Made by a program: the position numbers and the translations under genes
Notes under the pieces: model-generated
Database searches by the model: none
What the model was told of the DNA's origin: nothing
The model's input: the letters and a program-made list of their open reading frames with translations, nothing else
Part shown: positions 10,052 through 21,761 of the stretch, in pieces
Layout: each line of letters starts with the position of its first letter
Position numbering within the stretch: the stretch's first letter is position 1
Assembly: GCA_001600635.1 (NCBI GenBank)
Contig: BCKL01000002.1
Location: 257,007 to 321,006, forward strand
DNA length: 64,000 nt
Direction: 5' to 3'
From: Leucosporidium creatinivorum
Taxonomy: Eukaryota; Basidiomycota; Microbotryomycetes; Leucosporidiales; Leucosporidiaceae

Positions 10052-11776
10052 CTAAACTCTCGCCATATCCTCCTTCGTCGCAAGCTCATCCACCACCAAC
10101 GGCTTCCTCTGCATCCCAATCCTCGCCGGATCAATCGCCGAAGTTGGGCGAGAGATCGACCACTTCTGCTTGAGGTTGTCGGGGAGGGTGTTCTCGAGAC
10201 GAGCTTGAATGAGCTCGCCGATGATGGGAAGGAACTGGAAGGGAGAGCGTTGGCGAGGTACCCTGAGAAGAGAGGCAGCGCCGAGAGACTCACTTTGAAA
10301 GCATGGCCTGCTCCGCCCGAGGCGAAGAGGAGAGACGGGTGTTGCGGGTGGTAGTCGACAACCCAGTCGCCATCGACCACATCGCTGTACCAGCACATCC
10401 GGGTGTAGGTGAAGGGAACTAAAGGCGCGAAAGACGTCCTCAGCCATCGCCGAGAGAGTTGAGCGAGTGGGAGAGCTCACGAGAAGCAAGCTCGGGGTAC
10501 TGAGCACCGAGCGAGGCTCTGAGAGCGTCAAGGGATGCTTTGGGAATCCATGCTGTTTTGCAGAAGTCAGTAGGAGGCGAGGAGACGAGCACTTAGCCAC
10601 TCACAAAGTCCCTTCTCCTCCCTCTCCTTGACTGCCTGAGGGTCCAAAGTCGTCTTGGGCACTCCATCATCCGACGTGAAGCCAGCCGCATGGAACGCGA
10701 CCTTCAGCTGACCATCGCCGGTCGGCTGAGGCAACAGGAACAGGTCAGCGGACGGGAAGCGACGGGAGCAAGCGCCGGACTCACAGGAAATGAGTAGAAT
10801 CCTCCTCCGGAGCCTGATCCACCGAGGTTGAGCACCACAGGGATATGCTCATACTTCTTGCGCAGCTCCTCGGTGAGCTGGATGCAAGCGATGGTCTGTC
10901 CCGTTGCGGTAACGAGGCCATGGGGAAGGAGGCCCTCGAGCGCGGGGATTGAAGGCGTCCAGCTACCGGTAGCGATGATGATCTTGTCGGCGTAGCACTC
11001 TTGTCCATCTCCAGTGCGAACACCTTGTACGTCCTTGCCGTCGTCCGAATAGAGCAAAGCAGCGAGCGAGGCGCCTGGGACGACTTTGCCGCCGAGCTCC
11101 TTGATCTGGTCGAGCAGCAGCTCTACGGCTCGTCTAGCCTCAGCCCATCCTACAGAGACAAAAAATATGCTTCGTTAGAAGCTCTGCGACTGTCAAAGAG
11201 GAGGAGGCTCACCTCCAGTCGGGTTGTGATAAGCCAAAGCCGACGAGGAGATGTCGGCGATGGGAACGTCGGCGCGGCCCTCGGAGCGAAGGGATTTGGC
11301 GATAGCGTCGGGCGTGTCCAGTACCGAGATGTTGCTCGCTTGGGCTTGTACGTTGGCGAGTGACTGACGAGCGACAACAGAGTCGACCGAATCGCCTTCC
11401 AAGCCGAGCACGACCACGCCGGACCTGCGAGCCGAGAGGGTGAGCGAGGGTCAGGAGATGTAGAGAAGCTACTTTTACTCGTGGTAGACGCTAGGATAGT
11501 CCTGCTTCCAGCGAGAGATGGCATCTTTGGCCAATCGCGAGTAGTCTGGGTCCGAGTAATCGAACCTGACCACCTTGGAGAGATCGGTCGACGCTGCATC
11601 CTCTGCTGGCAGCACTGAAGCTCTATCGATCACGGTGACCTGCGAAGAGATGGTCAGACGGACTGCAGAGCGAGGGAAGCTGAAGAGCTCACAGAGGAGT
11701 AATGACCGCTCTTCAAAAGAGCTACAGCCGTCGAGCATCCGAATTCCCCTGCTCCAACAATCAGTACAGATGTCAT
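10052..11776 (-). CDS. FAD-dependent amine oxidase, fructosyl-amino-acid/saccharopine oxidase type
   Basis: A DAO-fold flavoenzyme expected to oxidise a secondary amine (Amadori product, saccharopine, pipecolate or sarcosine) with release of H2O2. The N-terminus VLIVGAGEFGCSTAVALL is the dinucleotide-binding GxGxxG motif. KIIIATGSWTPSIPAL is the second FAD-binding strand. RMCWYSD (about 10.39 kb) carries the cysteine that binds FAD covalently in this family. DGDWVVDYHP and ASGGAGHAFK are the C-terminal signature. Six or so short introns are inferred from frame continuity. The start is the ATG at 11776, immediately before the Rossmann strand. The C-terminus ends in MARV, not an SKL-type peroxisomal signal, which is unusual for fungal members. 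The substrate cannot be told from sequence. Confidence 0.85.
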
Positions 11777-12220
11777 GCTGTAATAGACGAGTCGAAGGAG
11801 CAGAGATGACGAGACTGAGCAGAGAGAAGACGAAGGAAGAAGAGCGAGTCGGGCTTCGACTCGGCCAGTCAAGACCTCCACACCGCGATAGTCGTCGTTT
11901 CAGGCATTTCTAAGAGCGTACGGGGCCTCATTAGCTTCAGCCGGCCGAAGCACTCGCCTCTCTTTGCCGTAAACCGAGCCGAACTTCTCCTTCCAAGTGG
12001 AGGTCAATAGGGGGTTCGCGAGCTCTCGAGTCACAGCGTGATCTTTTCGAGCTCACCCGAAGCCTGGCCGTCTTCGAAGCGCAAGGAAGACTGCTGAGAA
12101 AAAGCTCGGCGACTCTGCTCTCCGCGCCGAGCAGGTCAAGTCGGTGTGGGAAGCTCAAGCACTGTAGCGTTACACCTCCGAGATCATACAACAAGATCCG
12201 CATCTATTCCTATGCCGCCT
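11777..12220. other. intergenic region, FAD oxidase promoter and CDC123 3' flank
   Basis: About 440 bp between two minus-strand genes. Nothing coding is supported. It must contain the promoter of the oxidase and the CDC123 terminator, but I see no clear TATA box or repeated element. Confidence 0.4.
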
Positions 12221-13742
12221 CTACCTGCCCGCTACGTCCGACCCCTCCTTCTCCTCTCCGACCGAATCCTTCACCCCCTCCTCCAGCTTCTTCGCCCACT
12301 CCTTCGCAAAGTCCGCAATACTTGCTCCATCCGACAACTCAACCACATCCTTGGGATACCGATTATGAGAGAAGGCGGGCATGACCTGGGAGGACATTGT
12401 CGGCGAGTCGATCACTCGGAGGAGAGGGTAGGGTGAGGGGGTGCTGGACGAGGAGGCGGGCGCGGAGGGTGTGAAGGCGTTGAGGGAATCCCAGGCGAAG
12501 AGGAGGGCGTCGGTTTGGGGCGCGTAGGGGTTGAAGTCGATGATAAAGAGGCGGTCGTTGCCTCGGGTGAGGTACAGGTCGATCACGTCTGTAGCAGAGC
12601 TGGAGGTCAGCAAAGCGGAAGTAGATGTAGAAGGAAAAGCTCGCACATGACTCGCTGGGGAAGACATCCCGAATCACGTCCTTGAAGAAGACCGAGATCT
12701 TTGTGCGAAGGTCGGCTTGAACTGACTCGGGCTGGAGGAAGTCGTAGTAGTTGGTGTCGCGCTGAGAGATGGCTGCCGAGATGATTAAAGTTCAGCTTTG
12801 TAAAGAGCTCGATTCGGTACCACTGCACGCACCAATGAGCTCGCGGTCCTTGACGAAGCAGCGCCATTCCTGCGACTTTGGCATGTCGAACCACTTCTTG
12901 AGGACCAGCTCGAACTCGTATGGACTCTTCTTCCGCGGTGTTGGTGGTGCAGGCTCGTCATCATCGTCCGACGAGTCCGTCGTCGACGTCTCCTGCTCTT
13001 GCAGCGCCAGCCGAGCAGCGAGCTGAGCCAAATCGTCCTGCGGCGCTGGTGTCGTTGCCTCTTCGGCAGGCTCCTCTTCCTTCTCGGGCTCGTAATCTAC
13101 ACACTCGTCATAGGCGTGGTCGAGGTCGTGGGAGATAAAGTCGGAGGATTTAAGAAGGAGATAGACGTCGGCGGGGCATTGGCATTTGAGAGCTTGGCCT
13201 GGGATCATCCAGGCGGCATCCTATACAGTGAGAGGGTCAGTGTGAGGTTGAGGTAAAGTGTTACAGAGAACTCACTTGAGGACTGGACCAGTTGAGCTTG
13301 GGAAAGACGGCGCCATCGTACTTGGTTACGATCCGCCGAATGTCCGCATCCAGCTCGGGGAAGGTGACCTGCCACGACTGGTCGTCCTCGCTCTCGGATC
13401 CGTTCCGACTGTCCTCATCGTCGCTAAGCTCGCTGACTCTGTAGGCCGACAGTGAGGTCAGCGGACCGGCGAGGAGCGAGCGAAAGAAGAAAAAGCTGCA
13501 GCCCAATCGTACCCCATGGGCCCGCTGCCTTCCGGTAGGAACAAGCCATCGCTCTCCAAGTAGTCGATGAAGCGGTCCTCGAGCGGTTTGATGACGGTAG
13601 CCTTCGGCGAGTGCTTGCGAAAGGTGGGGTACCAGGACGAGAATTGGCAGGCGAGTACAGCTGCACGAGTGAGCGGTGGGAAGCCTGCTGATGAGCTGTT
13701 GGTACTATCCTGTAGCTCTTCGGAGCTGCTCGGCCACGACAT
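12221..13742 (-). CDS. CDC123: CDC123 (D123 family) eIF2 assembly chaperone
   Basis: Cdc123 is an ATP-grasp-like cytosolic protein that helps assemble the eIF2 heterotrimer by binding the gamma subunit, and so supports translation initiation. Exon by exon, the family blocks are readable: CQFSSWYPTFRKHSPKATVI at the start, YLESDGLFLP, PELDADIRRI with FPKLNWSSP, a CQCPADVYLLLKSSDFISHDL block, the acidic linker EEEPAEEA to DSSDDDDEPAPP, FELVLKKWFDMPKSQEWRCFVKDRELIG, YYDFLQPE and finally LFIIDFNPYAPQTDALLF. The acidic linker is longer than in animal homologues. The start (13742) gives MSWPSSSEELQD, placing the first conserved block about 30 residues in. It is divergent from the permease gene, 285 bp away. 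Confidence 0.92.
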
Positions 13743-14027
13743 GTCAAGCAGAGGGAAGACGACGAGGCTAAGCCAGCTTGGGCGCGATTCGCGGCCAAGT
13801 CGCCCCTGATACACCTCATCAGCCTCTTATACCTTCGCGAGGGACCGACACCCTGTTCAAAGTATGTTCCAGCCTGCTCCCGCTGCCACAAGCTCACAAG
13901 AAAGCTGTATTGGATCACGGCAACCTCCGCCTCTTGAGCGGCCAGCTCCGCCAGTTTGAATTCTCGCCTTTCTGACTCTTGCCACCGCCTTGTTTCGAGC
14001 TCTTTGGACCAGCACCAGCAGCAGAAG

Positions 14028-16274
14028 ATGAGATCCGAGTCTGTAGGATCATTGGGCACCAGCGACGTCGAGGCCAGCAAGCTCGCTTTGGACCGCGACG
14101 AGGCAGTCTCTCCCCGCGCCGACGAACGGCAGTTCACGACGAGCAGGCTGTGGCACAAGGTCAATTCGCAGCTGAGTGTAGAGGGACACGGTGTAGCTCC
14201 CATCAGCGAGGAGGAGCGGACAGACGCGCGCTTCCTGCAGTGCTTTACTCTCTGGTGCGTGTTGGCCTCAGCTCCCGTCGGCCTCCGTCGCTCTTCGTAT
14301 TGGCTGCAGATTCCCAGAGATTTCTGCAGCCTGTTCGCACTATGTCTTGACAGTGCTGACGACCATCCATCGCGCAGGATTGGCATGAATGGCACGATTT
14401 CGGCGTTCTCGACGGGAACCCTCGGCCCACTCCTCTACGGTCTCTCCTTCCGCGACACGGCGCTGTGCATCGTCCTCTTCAACATCATCTCATGCGGACT
14501 GCCATCATACTTTGCTGTCTTCGGTCCTCGGCTGGGCATGAGGCAGATGGCCATCGCCCGTTACTCGTGAGCTTCGGCGCCGAGCAGCTGCAGAACTCGA
14601 GCTGACTCGCTCTAATCTACAGCTACGGTCTCCTTGGCGCTATTCTACCCGCGTTTCTCAATCTGGTCAGCTTTGTCGGCTTTTGCGCCGTCAATGCCAT
14701 CGCCGCCGGCCAAGTCCTAGCCGCTGTCAACCCTGGCTCCATTTCCCTCAACGTCGGTATCGTCATCATTGCGGTCGTCAGCATGGTCATCTCGTTCTGT
14801 GGATACCGCATCTTGCATGCGTGCGAGCGTTATGCTTGTGAGTCTCCGACAACCGAGGACGTGAGGCCGAGCCAAGGCTGACTTTCGGCGCTCGCAGGGA
14901 TCCCCGTTATCTTCTCCTTCATCCTTCTCGCCGGAATCGGAGGACGACACTTGGGGGCAGCGACTGCTTACCAGCCAAGACCCGCTTCGTCAGCCAACAT
15001 TCTCTCCTGGTCATCGCTCATCATCGGTTTCTCTCGTAAGTCGTTCGGCGCTCGTTCTCTAGACACCGACTGACTCGCTCTCGCCTCCAGTCTCCTGGTG
15101 CGGCTGCTCCGCGGATTTCAACACCTGTACGCACTCGTGGAACCCTTCTCGCCGAGCTGTGGTTGACTCCACCCTTTCAACTTCGACAGACATGCACCGT
15201 TCGGTCTCGTCGGTCAAGATCTTTTTCTACACCTTCGCGGGCCTGTACCTGCCTTGTGCTCTCATTCAGACCCTCGGAGCGGCGTTCGCTGCTGCTGCTA
15301 TGAGCGGACAAGTGCTCACGTGGGAGACGGCGTTTGAGGAGGGAAGTGTCGGAGGGTTGATGGCCGAGGCGTTGAAGCCTCTGCACGGGTTCGGAAAGGT
15401 GCTTTTGATCATCTTTGCTCTCGGCATGATCTGTGAGTAGTCTCTTTTACGTCTGCACGGCCTCGCTGTCTGCCTCGCTCGGCTCGGCTTCGGCGCTCAT
15501 TCTGCTACTTTCGAGCAACGCTGACCCGACTACACTCGCACACAGCCAACAACGCACCCACCGTCTATGCCTTCTCCCTGTCGATTCAAGTCGTCTTTCC
15601 CTTCCTCGCCGCCCTTCCTCGCTTTCTCTTCCCAATTGTCGCCACCGCCATCTACCTCCCCATCGCCATCGTCGGAGCCACGCAGTTTGCGACGGTGCTG
15701 TCCAACTTTCTAGGTCTGCTGGGTTACTGGGCAAGCATATTCGCTGCCGTATTCCTCACCGAGGTGAGTAAGATTTATCTTGAGAGGCCTCGCCGAGCAT
15801 CGCCGGGCCCTCAAGCCGGCTCGAAGGCCGAGGATCAGCTGGAGGCCGGCTCTGCATCCCTTTCGAATCGTTGCTCATGCTACGTAAGACTCGGTCGCTG
15901 ACCAGCTCTTCTGCACCTCTACAGCATCTCGTTTTCCGCCGCAACAGCTTCAACGCCTACCACATCCCCTCGTGGAACAGCCTCAAGTCACTACCTCCCG
16001 GCATCGCTGCCCTCTTCTCTTCCTTCTGCGGCGCAGCAATGGTCGTGCTCGGTATGGATCAAGTGGTGCGTCTCATGCTCCTCTCCCTTCCCGGCTCGGC
16101 GAACAGCTCACGCTGACCCGCCTTCCCTCGCAGTGGTGGAGAGGACCTATCGCCCGAAAGATTGGCGGTGAGGCTGAATACGGAGGAGATGTAGCGATCT
16201 GGCTGGGCATGGCCGTCGCTGCTCTGGTGTACATCCCTACGAGGGCCGCCGAGAGGAAGGTCTTCGGTAGGTAG
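14028..16274 (+). CDS. NCS1-family purine-cytosine permease (FCY2-like)
   Basis: A plasma-membrane nucleobase:proton symporter of the FCY2 branch of NCS1 transporters, importing cytosine and purines. A hydrophilic N-terminus (about 75 residues) leads into GMNGTISAFSTGTLGP, the TM1 signature. Further hydrophobic segments follow in separate exons: FNIISCGLPSYFAVFGPRLG, SFVGFCAVNAIAAGQVLAAV, VIFSFILLAGIGG, the LSWCGCSADF loop block, FFYTFAGLYLPCALIQTLGA, SANNAPTVYAFSLSIQ (usually well conserved in the subfamily), WASIFAAVFLTE and WLGMAVAALVYIP. At least eight short introns are needed. The start ATG at 14028 lies 285 bp from divergent CDC123. The C-terminus ends at VFGR. Substrate choice between purine, cytosine and related bases is family inference. 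Confidence 0.88.
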
Positions 16275-17489
16275 TTAGATTCCACGGTTCGGGATAACAA
16301 GGGTTACTACAGATATTAGTGGTTTGTGTAGAAGGTCGTATTAGGTAGTCAACGATGTCATTTCACCATCGAAGTCCCACAGTCTCGCTCGTCTCCTCCC
16401 TATCACTCGAGACATGAGCGAGAAGCCTGGCCGACCGAGGAGACGGCGATGATGCTGTCGAGGCCAGCTTGGCGATGCATGTGAATAGGCGAGCGAGAAG
16501 TAAGGCTTTGATTTGATGTAGGCTACAGACAATGAGACAGAGACGGCTGCAGCAGCTACCGGGACGTTCGGGGAAGGGACCGCCGAGCTTCGCGAGAGGC
16601 AGAGGTCTCGCAAGCCGAGGCAAGACCACAGTGAAGCGTTCAACTTTCTCGCGCAACACGGCGAGCGAGTGACCTACAGGGACGGAAGCGGCGAGCGCCG
16701 TAGCGTTGAGACAGCCAGTCGAGCTCGAGGCTCTCGGCGGCGGTCAAAAAGCTGTAGGTTGCTCGTCCTTTCACCGCCGAGAGCCTGATCGACAAGCAAT
16801 GTACTTTCGAAACCGCGCATTGCGTCGATCCTCATTGATGATGATGATGGCCGACCTCAGACAAGGAGGGGGAGTTCGGCGAGACACTCGGCGAAGACCC
16901 CCCCCTCTCTTTTCCTCCTCGCTTCGCTGCCAGCCTCGAGGCTTGCTGAGGTGCAGAGCTAGCATCTTCGAATGGTGCAATATACTAGTACAGCCGTTGA
17001 CAAGTCGATGCTGCAGCTCAATAAGCCAGCTCCTACCTTCCTGATGCAGGTCAAAAGTGGCTTGTCCTCCCGCCTCTCCGCCGTCGCCTGGCCTCTAAAG
17101 TGCCTCGGCTCGCCCTCCGGCTTGAGCAGTAGCTGGCTGAGACAGCGTAGGAGTGAAAGGTGGAAGGCTGGTCGGCGCAGCGCCCACCGAGAGACTCGAA
17201 CACGAATGTGCCGAGCGACCTCCAGGAGCTCGCCGTTCCTGCCTGCAGCTTTGCTCACGCCCGCCTCTTCGCTTCCTGCTTTGCTCTCTCCTCACGTTCA
17301 CTTGCCAGGCTTTGGTTCGACTGTAGCTGCACCCTCGACCCTCCTTCCCGCCTCGACAACTTCGCCGTCTTCACCTCCTGCCGGTCAGGCTTCGCACTCC
17401 TTACCCCGCTCCATCAACACCTCCAACTCTAAACGTCGGACATCTCGTCGCCTCAGCCGCAGCCTACAGCTCTACAGCACCACCAAGCA
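16275..17489. other. intergenic region upstream of the GDS/DxxH gene
   Basis: A gap of about 1.2 kb between two plus-strand genes. Open frames here are short or overlap each other on both strands and none shows a domain. The last 150 bases before 17490 are pyrimidine-rich with repeated CTACAGC words, like the other leaders in this window. A spliced 5' leader is likely. I see no tRNA or repeat longer than simple GA/CT tracts. Confidence 0.4.
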
Positions 17490-19300
17490 ATGTCCTTCCG
17501 CTACCAGGACGAGAGCCCGCGCGGCTCGGTCATGTTCCAGGGCCAGCACCTTCGTCGCCGAAGCAGCATTCAAGCCTCAACAGCAGCGTCGCCTCGGTCA
17601 CTGGCCTCGCCCTTCATTTCGCATTTGGTGTACGATGAGAAGACGGGAGAGATCCAGCTGCCACCATCACCACCACTCCCTGTGTGGAAGGAGAAGTCAG
17701 GACTCGATGGCAAGCCTCGCCTGCCGCCATATCGCCCGCCCAAGGGTCGCGCCTTCCAGCTTCCTCGGCCATGGCTCTCCCTCATCGCTGTCGCAGCAGT
17801 AACCCTCTCCGCCATCACCCTCCTCTCCTACCTCGTTCCCCCTTCGTGAGTTTCACCTTTCGCTCGCCTTCGCGCGTCTTGAGCCGCCGAGGGAACGCTT
17901 TCGCTGACCTCCAGCTTTCGCATCCGACTACAGATCATCCTACGCTCCCTCCTCCCTCATCAATCGGATACGCACAGGCTCGACCTGCGAGCCTTACTCG
18001 TCCTTCGGCTCCCTCTCGGTCGACCTGGTTGACCCCGACAAGAACCAATGGGTCCCTTTCGACCCGACCTGCTCCCCTACCGCCTTCTTCTCCAAACTCC
18101 GTAACGACCCTCACAAGACTGACTTCTCGTGGCTCCACAACCGAACGGCCCTCATCATCGGCGACTCCATCTCGCGCGAGCACGTCGAGAACTTCTGCCA
18201 GCTCATGGGCGAGGAGAGCGAGGTCGTGCGCCCGCATCACAAGTACGCGACCGCTCCTTCGCCCGTTCGCGCCGCCACCAAGGCTCAGCACACCCTCGAG
18301 CGGCCAAAGAGGCTGCAGAACCGAGCATTCCGGGTTGTGAGGGACGCCAGTCGGCCGAGGATCTGCTACATCCCCAAGTACGACTTCCTGGTATGTCTAC
18401 TCCTCACTCAGCGTGCTCTGTATCCTACCAGAGCTGACCCTGCTGTCTTCACAGCTCGTCTCGGTCTTCCACTTCGGCCTCGACCAGGAGGACTACTGGC
18501 GCGAGTCCCGCATGCCTCAGTACAGCGCCCCCGGCATGCTCGAGCACCGTCTCACCGACATCGTCGAGCCCCTCGTCGCCGCCATTCGCTCGGACGGACG
18601 TCCCAGCGCTCCCGATTTCGTCGAGGTCACCTCGGGCACTTGGGACCTCGCTCGCTGGGCTGAGCAGGACCTCGCCACTCAGCAGGACACCGTCTCGGGT
18701 CTCGCACAGGATCGCGTTACTTGGTACCGCTTCCGCGTCGGCCAGATCCTCGAGAAGGTCCGCAAGGCCTTCCCGAATGCGAAGGCCAAGACCTGGCGCA
18801 CCCTTCACTACCCTTTGGATCAGGTCGCCGAGCACGACTACTTCATGGTGCGCTACATCATTCCCTCTCTTCCTCTTCGCGCCTTTGCTGACCCTTCTCT
18901 CACCACAGGACAAGATCGCCCCTCGCGTGAACACGACGGCCTCGCTCGAACCCCCCTCCTTCTCTCACAACCGCATCTACCAGCTCGACCAAGCCGTTCG
19001 CACCCTCGTCCTTCCCACCACCATCGGAGAAGAGTCTGAGCCAGCTCCCCACGCCGACTTCCGCATCAACGAGTGGGGTCCCATCCTCAAGGGGCAGGAA
19101 GCTCACCAGCGCGACCGCCTTCACGGCGACCCTCTTCCTGGAGGTGAGCTCTTCTTGTCTTTCTCTTTCGCTCTAGCAGTCGCTGATCTTCTCTTCCACC
19201 TGTAGGCTACGTCTGGGGCGACATCATGCTGTACGAACTGTTCCGCGGTGTCAAGCAGAGCGAGTCGAAGAGCGTGAGGAGGGCGAGCAAGTCCGTGTAG
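17490..19300 (+). CDS. type II membrane protein, GDS/DxxH acyltransferase-like (paralogue of 59353-61234)
   Basis: An N-terminal cytosolic tail of about 100 residues precedes one membrane helix (LSLIAVAAVTLSAITLLSYL), then a lumenal domain. That domain has TCEPYSSFGSL, an LIIGDSISREHVENFC block with GDS at 18160-18168, SGTWDLARWAEQD, and near the end DRLHGDPLPGGYVWGD with DRLH at 19112-19123. A GDS serine paired with a late DxxH is the catalytic layout of PC-esterase/Cas1p/TBL polysaccharide O-acetyltransferases. I infer glycan O-acyl transfer or hydrolysis in the Golgi, with moderate confidence. Five exons are separated by short introns. Its nearest relative in view is the minus-strand gene at 59353-61234, which shares the helix, GDS, SG-WDL and D-LH blocks. 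It converges with the next gene, 63 bp apart. Confidence 0.8.
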
Positions 19301-19363
19301 AGTTTTAGACGACTTCACCGTAGCATTATTTAGTACCTCTGTAGCCCCCACCATCATCATCTG

Positions 19364-21507
19364 TCACATTACCGCATTCCTCATCTTCATCTGCGATTCG
19401 AGAGTGACGGTGAACGCAAGGCAAAGCCGAGCTCGGCGCAGACTTTCCTTCGCAGAACTCGCTTCAATATAGCAACCAGGTTGAGCGAGCAGATCGAGAG
19501 AAGTGGATCCTATTGCTCTATTGCTCGGCGAACGCGCTTTGTGTGGACGGCGGCGAGGGATCTGTATCGTGAACTTCGGCTCGACCTTGCCTACTGGCTT
19601 CTTCGGCGCAGCCTTCTTGCTAGGCTCCTCAAGCTCCTCCTCACTCTCCTCCTCACTCTCCTCCTCCTCCCCCTCATCCTCTTCTTCCTGATCCGCCTGC
19701 ACCACCCCAATTAACCCTTTCGCCTCGGCGGTTGCGCGTCGTTCGGTTCCACGAGCCCTACAGTCCTTGAGCTCCCGTCCATCAGCGCCAATGTAGCGGA
19801 ATACACTGTAGAGAGGTCCAGTGGTGTATCCCTTCTCGAGGTCGTCTCGAACCTGGGCGCGAATGGCGGTCGATCGGTCCTTCGGCGTGGTCTTCTCGCG
19901 CCAGAGATGCTTCTTGACGATGAGGTCGTCCCACGGTGGCGTGAATCCCCATTCCACCATGAGGTCGTAGTGCTTCTCCTCCGACCAGTACTTCTCGAAC
20001 GCGCTAATCACCGCCTCCTGCTGAGCGGCGTCGGCTTGTTGGAACTCGCCCGGCAACGGCCTGCCCGCCCAGGCAATCTCGTACAACCCATACGCCCTCC
20101 ACTTCTCAAGATGCGGCACCCAGCCATCTCGAGCATCTCCGACAGGCTTGATGTGATCGATGAAAGCGGCAATGTCGACGTCGAACAAGTCGTTGGCGCC
20201 GCCGGTCCAAATCCAAGGCTGACCGGGCCCCTTGCAGTCGATATTGAGCTTGGCCAGCATGGTGAGACGATAAGTACCGTATATGCGAGTCTTGGATGAG
20301 TCACTGTGGTAGCATTTGATGCGCGGACCGCCGAGATCATTCCGATGGAAGTGGCGCTCGGCGAGGAGATGGGCGGGGGGAGGAATTGTCGGCTGAGCGA
20401 ATGGCATGGTGGAGGTATCAAAGATATTGAAGGGGGTAGGCCGAGGGCCGATGCCGGGCGAGGGAAGGCCGTCGTAGGTAGGAGGGTTGGCGGAGAGGTT
20501 CATCGGGTCCGAAGGGAGAGGTTGCCCATTGCGAGGGCGAATAAGAGGCCTGCGAGGGCCAGGCTTCGGGTCCGGATTACTGGTGATTCGGAGAACGGGT
20601 CAGCCGATGTGCAGGCGCGCATCGCGAAGCGCAAGCCTACATCCTGATGACTTCGGTCTCTCCTCCGGGCTTCTGCTCTTCAAGCTCGGGCGCGGGAGCT
20701 CGAGTCTCGCGCTCGAATTCGCTGTCCACCTCGCTGTCGTCTTCGGACTCGCTGTCGGTGGCTCCGTCAAAATCACCGTCGGCGCTGTCGTCCTCCTCGT
20801 AAGCGCTGGCGCTGTCGGTGTCGCTGGCGGCGCTGTCCGACTCGGGCTCGGCACTGGAGACGTGTTGGTCAGTCAGAGTCTGGACTCGAGTTCGAGCACA
20901 GACAGCGTACTCGGCAAGCTCGGTGTTGTCGATGTCGGGCTTGACGTCCTCCTCCTCGACCGAAGTAGCGTCGGGCGTGTACTCGGGGGTAGTGGAGGAT
21001 TGACTGAGCGTCGACAAAGCGTCAGTGAGGCCCTACAGCTCGATAAAGCGCAACTCACGCGCCATCCTCGGTCTTCACGAGCGCGTCGCCCTCTACTTCA
21101 GCTTCCAGCGCCTCTGAAGCAGCTTCATGATCCTCCAGCTTAGTCCGCTTCGAGTCGACCTGTACAGAAGGACTGTTCTCGCGCTTGAAGCCCGCTCGGG
21201 ACGTGCTGGCGGCCGAAGAAGACGAGCCGAAACGAGGAGACGTGCGCTGCCTTTGAGAGCCAGATAGCAGGGTCAGCAGGGATACAGAAAGCGGAGGAGA
21301 GCAGTATACGATACTCACATGGGTTTGATGTCGTCGCTTATCGTTAAAAGCTGTCGACAAGAAGCAGAACGAGAGAGCGGAGGGAAAGAGAGGAGAGGGG
21401 ATCGCGCGAGGACTAGCTCGTCTGAGGGGTCGCCTACAGTAGTCCTGAGTGCAGGGGAGGGTGATTCGGAGGCTTATCGTGCTGTCCAGCTGCTCTTGCT
21501 GCCGCAT
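19364..21507 (-). CDS. unknown protein with long acidic tracts
   Basis: I do not recognise this protein. The large last exon (from about 20.58 kb down to 19364) encodes a folded-looking part: CYHSDSSKTRIYGTYRLTML, then PWIWTGGANDLFDVD, WRAYGLYEIAWAGRPLPGEF, an EWGFTPPWDDLIVKKHLW block and FRYIGADGRELKDCRA. A Glu-rich run (EEEDEGEEEESEEESEEE) and a basic segment follow. Upstream exons (20.64-21.25 kb) are Asp/Ser/Glu-rich with candidate KRTK-type nuclear signals, suggesting a nuclear, perhaps chromatin- or nucleolus-associated protein. Introns at about 20.59-20.64, 21.0-21.05 and 21.26-21.32 kb have good consensus and keep frame. The first exon is uncertain: the ATG at 21507 is the nearest in frame, but the residues after it look non-coding. 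Divergent from Rho-GDI. Confidence 0.6.
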
Positions 21508-21761
21508 CTCTGCCCGCCTCGGCGCAATTTGACGCTGCTCGGCGATGGCCTTTCGCAGGCCTCCTTTCAAAGCGGCTGGATTATTTCTGCAGCAAATCAC
21601 TCGGCAGCTCGGTCGAGGGTTGCTGACCTGTACTATTACACCGCAACAGCAGCCTCCAAGCCTACATCGCTATTCTCAAGAAACGCTAGCTCAACCTCGA
21701 GCTCGCGCGCCGTGGCCTCTCGCTGCTCTCCCTCCCGCTCTCTCAGCTCGCTCCTTTCAAA

